Of a stretch of DNA of 7,622 nucleotides, positions 1 to 4,208 are shown one piece after another. The notes beneath the pieces are model-generated. The model was given only the letters and a program-made list of their open reading frames with translations. It was not told the DNA's origin and did not search any database. The DNA is from JBIQLO01 sp044464175. GTDB taxonomy: Bacteria > Planctomycetota > Phycisphaerae > Tepidisphaerales > Tepidisphaeraceae. Numbering within the stretch: the stretch's first letter is position 1; every line of letters begins with the position of its first letter. The translations under genes and the position numbers were made by a program. Where the stretch lies: contig JBIQLO010000191.1 of NCBI GenBank assembly GCA_044464175.1, positions 1 to 7,622 of the forward strand. The letters are read 5' to 3'.

Positions 1-1
1 C

Positions 2-1126
2 ACCCTCACCGCAGGTTCCAATGCGATCCCCGTCCGCCTCCAGGTCCTCCCCCTCACCCTTCCACAGCCCGACCGTTGGATTCGCTTTTGGAGCCCCGCC
101 CCCGCCTCAACCCGCAACCTCTGGACCGACCCCCAGTCCGTCCGCCGGGAACTGGCCTATCAACAGTCCATGGGGGCTTCGGTCATCGCCGGCTGGCCCG
201 ACCCCGGCCACTACACCGCCATCGCCCGCCAACTGCTCGAAAGCCACAACCGCCGCCCCTACTACGTCATCGGCATCTCCCCCGAAATCCGCTCCAAAGG
301 CTACAACGGCAAACTCGACCCAGCCGCCTTTACCGACGAATTCAAAACCCAGATCCGCGATGAAGTCCACGACATGGTCGCCCATGCCCGGAAGCTCAAC
401 ATCCCCTACGACCGCTGGTGCGTGGAATTGTGGGATGAGCCCCTGCCCCGCAACATGAAAAGCTGGGCCGCCATCGCCCGGATCATCAAGCAGACCGACC
501 CCCGCGTCCGCATCTACATGAATCCCCTGTTCTGGACCCGCCAGGGCAACAATCCCGCCGGCTTCGTCGACGACCGGCAGCAGATCGACGCCCTTGCCGG
601 CTGGTACAACCAACTGGTCGATGTCTCGGTCCCCATCCTCGGCCAGGTGAACGCCGAAAAATACCCCCGCGCCAATCGGGAATTTTACGATCACGAGCCG
701 CGCCTGGTCCGTGCCTTCTACATCCATCCCTGCCCCGGGCGCATGCTCAGTTGGGAAGCCTTTCAGCGCGGCTACAACGGCTGGGGCTTCTACGCCTATT
801 ATGCCCCCCGCACCGATGCCTGGAATGACTTCGACGGCTCCGCCTTCGACTACCAGATCGTCTATCCCGGCCCCGACGGCTTCATCCCCACCATCGAAAG
901 CGAATCCATGCGCGAAAGCTGGGAGGACTACCGTCTTCTGACACTCATGCGGGCCCGGGGCAAGACCGCCGACCTGGACCGCATCCTCAGCGCCTACCGC
1001 GCCGCCTCCCTCCAACTGCCCGAAAACCAGACCCCCCAGGACCGCGATCGGCGCAGCCAGCGCTACAACGCCCTGCTCCCCCAGTTCCGCATCCAAATGC
1101 TCCAATCCCTCGACCCCGACCCCTGA
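2..1126 (+). CDS. DUF4091 / GH123-like glycoside hydrolase-type protein, 5'-truncated by window edge
   Basis: The reading frame is open from the left edge, so the start lies outside the window; 374 residues are visible. The ATG at 170 is internal, because the 56 codons before it read as sensible protein, including a 'LPLTLPQPDRW' linker typical of the join between a beta-sandwich domain and the catalytic barrel in DUF4091 proteins. A Trp-Asp-Glu-Pro motif (residues 144-147, Asp145-Glu146) matches the 'DEP' signature of this family; in GH123 an adjacent Asp-Glu pair acts in substrate-assisted hydrolysis of N-acetylgalactosaminides. The C-terminal part shows the usual DUF4091 pattern: 'GWGFYAYYAPRTDAWND' (about 260-276), 'YPGPDG' (288-293) and 'SESMRESWEDYRLL' (about 299-312). 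The family assignment is firm; the substrate is unknown. A signal peptide would be in the missing part, so secretion cannot be judged. A prepilin-like gene follows 105 nt downstream on the same strand. Confidence 0.85.
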   Translation, partial: TLTAGSNAIPVRLQVLPLTLPQPDRWIRFWSPAPASTRNLWTDPQSVRRELAYQQSMGASVIAGWPDPGHYTAIARQLLESHNRRPYYVIGISPEIRSKGYNGKLDPAAFTDEFKTQIRDEVHDMVAHARKLNIPYDRWCVELWDEPLPRNMKSWAAIARIIKQTDPRVRIYMNPLFWTRQGNNPAGFVDDRQQIDALAGWYNQLVDVSVPILGQVNAEKYPRANREFYDHEPRLVRAFYIHPCPGRMLSWEAFQRGYNGWGFYAYYAPRTDAWNDFDGSAFDYQIVYPGPDGFIPTIESESMRESWEDYRLLTLMRARGKTADLDRILSAYRAASLQLPENQTPQDRDRRSQRYNALLPQFRIQMLQSLDPDP

Positions 1127-1150
1127 ACTTCAGCACAAAACCCTGTTCCC

Positions 1151-1162
1151 TGGCCGCGGCCA
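1151..1162. promoter_or_regulatory. Perfect 12-bp palindrome in the DUF4091-prepilin gap
   Basis: TGGCCGCGGCCA is a perfect palindrome in the 105-nt gap, just upstream of a possible -35 element. It could be an operator half-site pair. In GC-rich DNA a palindrome of this length can also be chance, and no second copy is seen in the window. Confidence 0.2.
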
Positions 1163-1165
1163 TCG

Positions 1166-1194
1166 TTTACCCGCCGCAGCCTCAGAATTAAACT
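1166..1194 (+). promoter_or_regulatory. Possible sigma-70-like promoter for the prepilin-like gene
   Basis: TTTACC (1166-1171) and TAAACT (1189-1194) are separated by 17 nt and each matches the sigma-70 consensus at four of six positions. The local AT-rich patch stands out against GC-rich surroundings. Transcription would start near 1201, leaving a leader of about 31 nt before the ATG at 1232 and placing the ATG at 1199 outside the transcript. Planctomycete promoter consensus is poorly defined, so this is tentative. Confidence 0.35.
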
Positions 1195-1218
1195 ATCCAT
1201 GAACTCCGTTCCACCCTT

Positions 1219-1223
1219 AGGAG
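1219..1223 (+). promoter_or_regulatory. Ribosome binding site fixing the prepilin-like start at 1232
   Basis: AGGAG lies 8 nt before the ATG at 1232. The earlier in-frame ATG at 1199 has no such motif, and the Shine-Dalgarno itself would lie inside the coding region if 1199 were used. The short basic leader that results (MSRKTPSA) is also the normal form for prepilin-like proteins. Confidence 0.7.
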
Positions 1224-1231
1224 ATCAGATC

Positions 1232-1891
1232 ATGTCACGTAAAACCCCGTCCGCCTTTACTTTGGTTGAGTTGCTCGTCGTCATCGGCATCATAGCGATC
1301 CTCATCGCAATGCTTCTGCCCGCCCTCAACCGCGCCCGGCGCCAGGCCAAAGCCGTCGCCTGCCAGTCCAACCTTCGCCAGTTCGGCCAGAGTTTCGAAA
1401 TGTACGTGCAGGAGTACCGCGGATATCTGCCGACCTACCGGGATTCCTCCCTCCCCGGCAAACCCTACTGGTATGACATGCTCAGCGAACGCATCCTGCC
1501 CATGGGGACGCGCTGGACCCTCAACCGGGTATGGGTCTGCCCCGAAGCCGTCACCGAACCCCACGACCACGACATCACCTGGAGCGGATACGCCACCTAC
1601 GCCATGAATGCCGAATTGGGATACCTCCGCGTCTCCACCGTTCGCACCGCCTCCGAGGCCTTCCTGATGGCCGATTCGCAGTTGCAGGCGAGGATCAGCA
1701 TAAGCAACTATGCGACCGACATGAGTTTTCGCCACGGCCAGCAAAACGCCTTCAGCGCCGATGCCAACGGCCGGGGCAACGTCCTCTACATGGACGGCCA
1801 TGTGGGGTCATTGGTCTATGGCCAGATTCCCCAATATGCCGATCGATACAAGCCGCACTGGAACCGGTTTTGGCGGCCGTGGCTTCGGTAA
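1232..1891 (+). CDS. Prepilin-like protein with N-terminal cleavage/methylation motif and variant H-X9-DG C-terminus
   Basis: This 219-residue protein has a type IV prepilin/type II secretion pseudopilin N-terminus: basic leader MSRKTPSA, then FTLVELLVVIGIIAILIAMLLPAL (residues 9-32) as the hydrophobic helix, with Glu13 as the conserved Glu5 of the mature protein. Processing by prepilin peptidase would be after Ala8; Gly is more usual at that position. The block 'RARRQAKAVACQSNLRQFGQ' that follows is typical of the large pseudopilin-like families of Planctomycetota and Lentisphaerota. The C-terminal signature 'NVLYMDGHV' (183-191) belongs to the H-X9-DG domain, but the preceding His (His168) is 19 residues from Asp188 rather than 9. 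The protein is expected to be anchored in the inner membrane with a periplasmic globular domain. Its role is unknown; it may be a minor pseudopilin or a structural or adhesive surface component. It follows the DUF4091 gene. Confidence 0.88.
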   Translation: MSRKTPSAFTLVELLVVIGIIAILIAMLLPALNRARRQAKAVACQSNLRQFGQSFEMYVQEYRGYLPTYRDSSLPGKPYWYDMLSERILPMGTRWTLNRVWVCPEAVTEPHDHDITWSGYATYAMNAELGYLRVSTVRTASEAFLMADSQLQARISISNYATDMSFRHGQQNAFSADANGRGNVLYMDGHVGSLVYGQIPQYADRYKPHWNRFWRPWLR

Positions 1892-1899
1892 GATGGAAC

Positions 1900-1920
1900 C
1901 GCCGAATGCCTAATTCGGCG
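1900..1920 (+). terminator. Short GC-rich hairpin after the prepilin-like gene; terminator uncertain
   Basis: CGCCGAAT (1900-1907) and ATTCGGCG (1913-1920) form a perfect 8-bp stem with a 5-nt loop, starting 8 nt after the stop codon. No T tract follows directly; a GTTTTT run begins about 18 nt later. It may be a weak terminator, an mRNA 3'-end stabiliser or a block between the prepilin and PHP genes. Confidence 0.35.
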
Positions 1921-1996
1921 CCCCTTGAACGACGAATGTTTTTGAAAAATGACCCTTCGGCCGGAAACTATGGTAAATTGATCCATCGAATTCATC

Positions 1997-2887
1997 ATGC
2001 GCATCACTCACCCCTATACCGATTTCTCCGCCCGCCCCTGGCTGCGCGGCAATCTCCACGCCCACACCACCCGCAGCGACGGCAGCCGCCCGCCGCAGGA
2101 GGTGATCAACGACTATGCCGCCCGGGGCTACCACTTTCTCATGATCTCCGACCACGACGTGTACACCTCCGCCGAGGATTACGCCAAGTGGGACACCCGC
2201 GGCATGATCATGATTCCCGGCAATGAGGTTTCGGCCAACGGCGTGCACCTGCTGCATGTCAACGCCGTCCGCCGCGTCGAACCCGACGCCGACCGTCAGA
2301 AAGTGATCGACGCCATCAACGCCGATCGCGACGGCCGGGCGTTCGCCATCGTCAACCACCCCAACTGGCGAGCCAACTGGAACCACTGCCCCCAGGAAAA
2401 CCTGGAAAAATGGGAGGGGTACAAGGGGATCGAGATCTACAACGGCGTGATCAGCATCCTGCCCGGCAGCCCCTACGCCACCGACCGCTGGGACCGCCTT
2501 TTGAGCCAGGGCCGCCGCCTCTGGGGCTATGCCAACGACGATTCCCACGCCGAGGGACAAGTCGCCCTCGGATGGAATATGGTCCAGCCCGCGGAACCGA
2601 CTCCCGCCGCCATCGCCGCCGCCCTGGCCGATGGAAACTGCTACGCCTCCACCGGCGTCACCATCAACCATATTGAGGTCCAAGGCACGCGCCTCCGCCT
2701 CGAGGCCGAAAACGCCGACCGCATCATCGCCTCCACGATCCACCAGAAACGCTTCGCCGTGGCCGACCAGTCCCATATCGACCTGGACTTGGCCGATTTC
2801 CCGGCCGTAGAGACCTACGTCCGTTTCGAGTGCCTGGGCCACGGCGAGCGCTTCGCCTGGACCCAGCCCTTCTACATCGAAAAATGA
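1997..2887 (+). CDS. PHP-domain metallohydrolase (CehA/McbA-like), stand-alone
   Basis: This 296-residue protein carries the full PHP (polymerase and histidinol phosphatase) metal-binding set: NLHAHTTRSDG (His21, His23, Asp28), ISDHD (Asp52, His53), GNEVS (Glu77), HLLHVN (His84/His87), NHPNW (His121) and NDDSHA (Asp182, His184). These residues normally bind a di- or trinuclear metal centre that hydrolyses phosphoesters or other esters. Length and motif order resemble the CehA/McbA-type metallohydrolases rather than HisK or DNA polymerase PHP domains. Residues from about 225 to 296 look like a small beta-rich C-terminal extension. There is no signal peptide or membrane segment, so a cytoplasmic enzyme is expected. 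An in-frame stop at 1979-1981 and no earlier start codon fix the ATG at 1997, although no Shine-Dalgarno is visible. It lies 105 nt after the prepilin-like gene. The substrate is unknown. Confidence 0.88.
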   Translation: MRITHPYTDFSARPWLRGNLHAHTTRSDGSRPPQEVINDYAARGYHFLMISDHDVYTSAEDYAKWDTRGMIMIPGNEVSANGVHLLHVNAVRRVEPDADRQKVIDAINADRDGRAFAIVNHPNWRANWNHCPQENLEKWEGYKGIEIYNGVISILPGSPYATDRWDRLLSQGRRLWGYANDDSHAEGQVALGWNMVQPAEPTPAAIAAALADGNCYASTGVTINHIEVQGTRLRLEAENADRIIASTIHQKRFAVADQSHIDLDLADFPAVETYVRFECLGHGERFAWTQPFYIEK

Positions 2888-2923
2888 GCCCGGCCCCTCA
2901 ATAACCCGCCCCCGCCCCAACCC

Positions 2924-2952
2924 TTGCCTTTCCCCCCCGGAGCTTCTATCCT
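2924..2952 (+). promoter_or_regulatory. Probable promoter of the tRNA-Ser gene
   Basis: TTGCCT (2924-2929) and TATCCT (2947-2952) are 17 nt apart, with four of six consensus matches in each. The predicted start near 2959 lies about 8 nt before the tRNA 5' end, a normal arrangement for a single tRNA transcription unit. The stretch between the PHP stop codon and this promoter is C-rich and holds no gene. Confidence 0.5.
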
Positions 2953-2966
2953 TAGACGCACCTTCC

Positions 2967-3060
<94 letters not shown>

Positions 3061-3061
3061 C

Positions 3062-3087
3062 AAACCCCTGTTTTCCAGGGGTTTTTT
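3062..3087 (+). terminator. Intrinsic terminator of the tRNA-Ser gene
   Basis: AAACCCCTG (3062-3070) and CAGGGGTTT (3076-3084) form a perfect 9-bp stem around the loop TTTTC, and the T run continues to 3087. This is a textbook rho-independent terminator 5 nt after the tRNA 3' end. The A run on the 5' side could make it partly active for leftward transcription as well. Confidence 0.92.
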
Positions 3088-3103
3088 AATGAGATGAAAT
3101 AGT

Positions 3104-3132
3104 CTGGTACGGAATTTATTATTTTGTACCAG
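3104..3132. repeat. Inverted repeat CTGGTAC/GTACCAG with a 15-nt AT-rich centre
   Basis: CTGGTAC (3104-3110) and GTACCAG (3126-3132) are perfect 7-bp inverted repeats flanking a 15-nt core that is almost all A and T. The element begins 17 nt after the tRNA terminator. It could be a protein-binding site, a remnant of an integration site beside the tRNA, or chance. No second copy occurs in the window. Confidence 0.45.
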
Positions 3133-3321
3133 CACTCTTGATGCGGGCGGCCGGTTCCGGACTGTCCCAACTTCAACGCTAGCCGGCGCCAAAGAGGTTC
3201 CGCTGCTGGGGTGATATTCTGCAATTCCGGTCTTTTCAACACGTCGTCGAGCGCAATCGAAAGGACCCTAAACGCTTCTGCACAGATCCTCCGCTCCTCA
3301 AGGGACGAGATTTTAAGCCAC

Positions 3322-3419
3322 CCTCCGCCGAAGTGGCGGTTGGGAGATCAGGGTTCAGATGCCCGAACCCTGATCCCTGGACTTTGGCCCCCGCCGAGGT
3401 CAACGCCCGTCGGCGGAGG
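3322..3419. repeat. Nested palindromic element (about 98 nt), possible structured RNA or REP-like repeat
   Basis: The outer stem is a perfect 10 bp: CCTCCGCCGA (3322-3331) with TCGGCGGAGG (3410-3419). Inside it lies a perfect 11-bp hairpin, GATCAGGGTTC (3346-3356) with GAACCCTGATC (3365-3375), closed by an 8-nt loop. A second CCGCCGA copy (3391-3397) can compete for the same TCGGCGG, and GGCGG (3335-3339) can pair locally with CCGCC at 3325-3329 or with CCGCC at 3391-3395. Several mutually exclusive folds are therefore possible. It ends 2 bases from the stop codon of the leftward prepilin-like gene, so it would lie in that gene's 3' untranslated region. No T tract follows on either strand, so it is not a normal intrinsic terminator. 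Confidence 0.6.
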
Positions 3420-3420
3420 A

Positions 3421-4188
3421 TTAATTCCCTGGCTGGACGTAATACTTCAATCCCACGCTGTATTCGCCTTGAGTCTTGTAGAGCATGTTAAAATATGCGG
3501 CGTCCTTCGGGGCGGCGTGGCCGTCGGCGAAAAGGGCATTGGCCCGATTGTTGTGTCGAGTATGGACACGCCAGTTGAGGCCGGTGTTGCCAACCCCGAT
3601 GAAGTAGCCCTGCGGGTTGCCGTAGTCGGCAGGCCCGTAGCTGTCGGCTATCAAGAAGAAGTCGCTGGGATCCCTGATGGCCCTCATTTTCTTCGGTAGT
3701 GCGAATACCGTCTCTCCCGGAACAACCCAATCCCGCATTCCGTATCCCATTGACTTGACACCGTTGGTGTTGCCGAAGATCTCCTTGCTCAGCGCTTCGG
3801 CCTCTCCCATGTTCGCGGGCCCCCAGGAGGGACAGAAACTGATCGGCCTTTGACTGCTCAAATAACGGAAATAGGTCAGCCGCTCCGTCCAGTATGTCGG
3901 GCCGATGGCGCCGGAGTAATTGCGGGGCGCGAGATAGCCATGCCAATCGTTTTGGTAGAAGGCCAGGACGAGGCCCAGTTGCCGCAGATTGCTCAGGCAC
4001 TGCACCGCCCGGGCCTGCTTCCGCGCCGACTGAAGCGCCGGCAGCAGCATCGCGATCAGGAGGCTTATGATTCCGATGACGACCAGTAATTCCACCAGGG
4101 TGAAACCCGGGAGGGAGCGACCGAAGCGGCCATGCTTCGGTGCTTGACAAGACTCAGCGTGCCCCGACGTTCGACGAAAGGTGTTCAT
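3421..4188 (-). CDS. Prepilin-like protein with canonical H-X9-DG domain
   Basis: This 255-residue protein has a 28-residue leader ending in Leu-Pro-Gly, then FTLVELLVVIGIISLLIAMLLPAL (29-52), with cleavage expected between Gly28 and Phe29 and Glu33 as mature Glu5. The following 'SARKQARAVQCLSNLRQLG' and the C-terminal RHNNRANALFADGH (His212, nine residues, Asp222-Gly223) match the prepilin-type H-X9-DG family exactly. The leader is long for the family, but AAGGAG 6 nt before the ATG supports this start. The N-terminus is paralogous to the prepilin-like protein on the plus strand at 1232-1891, whereas the middle regions differ. The gene begins 20 nt after the stop codon of the 977-residue putative glycoside hydrolase, so the two are probably co-transcribed. 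The protein is expected in the inner membrane with a periplasmic domain; its specific partner is unknown. Confidence 0.9.
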   Translation of the reverse strand: MNTFRRTSGHAESCQAPKHGRFGRSLPGFTLVELLVVIGIISLLIAMLLPALQSARKQARAVQCLSNLRQLGLVLAFYQNDWHGYLAPRNYSGAIGPTYWTERLTYFRYLSSQRPISFCPSWGPANMGEAEALSKEIFGNTNGVKSMGYGMRDWVVPGETVFALPKKMRAIRDPSDFFLIADSYGPADYGNPQGYFIGVGNTGLNWRVHTRHNNRANALFADGHAAPKDAAYFNMLYKTQGEYSVGLKYYVQPGN

Positions 4189-4194
4189 GATCTG

Positions 4195-4200
4195 CTCCTT
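4195..4200 (-). promoter_or_regulatory. Ribosome binding site of the minus-strand prepilin-like gene
   Basis: On the minus strand AAGGAG is followed by 6 nt (CAGATC) and the ATG at 4188. This supports the long 28-residue leader. The spacer plus start, CAGATCATG, is identical to that of the plus-strand prepilin-like gene at 1226-1234. Confidence 0.75.
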
Positions 4201-4208
4201 TTCAGGAA

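Larger units (their letters stand above)
3088..3420. other. Non-coding stretch between the tRNA terminator and the convergent minus-strand cluster
   Basis: These 333 bases contain no gene I can support. The possible short frames either run into the terminator hairpin or are the upstream tail of a frame antisense to the prepilin-like gene. Two structures are visible: an inverted repeat around an AT-rich core (3104-3132) and a nested palindromic region (3322-3419). Between them, 3133-3321 shows nothing recognisable. Base composition here is mixed and less GC-rich than the flanking plus-strand genes, which fits a spacer or decayed sequence. Confidence 0.6.

Noticed and set aside
170..172. ATG at 170 as the start of the DUF4091 protein
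   Set aside because: The frame is open to the left edge and the upstream 56 codons encode a typical linker of the family; no SD precedes 170.
107..1105. Minus-strand open frame of 332 codons antisense to the DUF4091 gene
   Set aside because: It is rich in Gly, Val, Ala and Asp with no recognisable motif, as expected from the antisense of C-ending codons. The plus-strand protein has clear family signatures over the same region.
1199..1201. ATG at 1199 as the start of the first prepilin-like protein
   Set aside because: The AGGAG at 1219-1223 serves the ATG at 1232, and a possible promoter would start transcription after 1199.
1910..2920. Minus-strand open frame of 336 codons antisense to the PHP gene
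   Set aside because: Same low-complexity Gly/Val/Ala composition; the plus-strand frame has the full set of PHP metal-binding motifs.
3345..3376. GGGTTC-containing hairpin as a second copy of the tRNA T arm (attachment-site repeat)
   Set aside because: Similarity to the tRNA T arm stops after GGGTTC; the rest is an unrelated perfect hairpin, so there is no direct repeat of the tRNA 3' end in the window.
3211..3699. 162-residue plus-strand open frame entering the minus-strand prepilin-like gene
   Set aside because: Most of it is antisense to the conserved H-X9-DG gene and crosses the palindromic element; no motif or SD.
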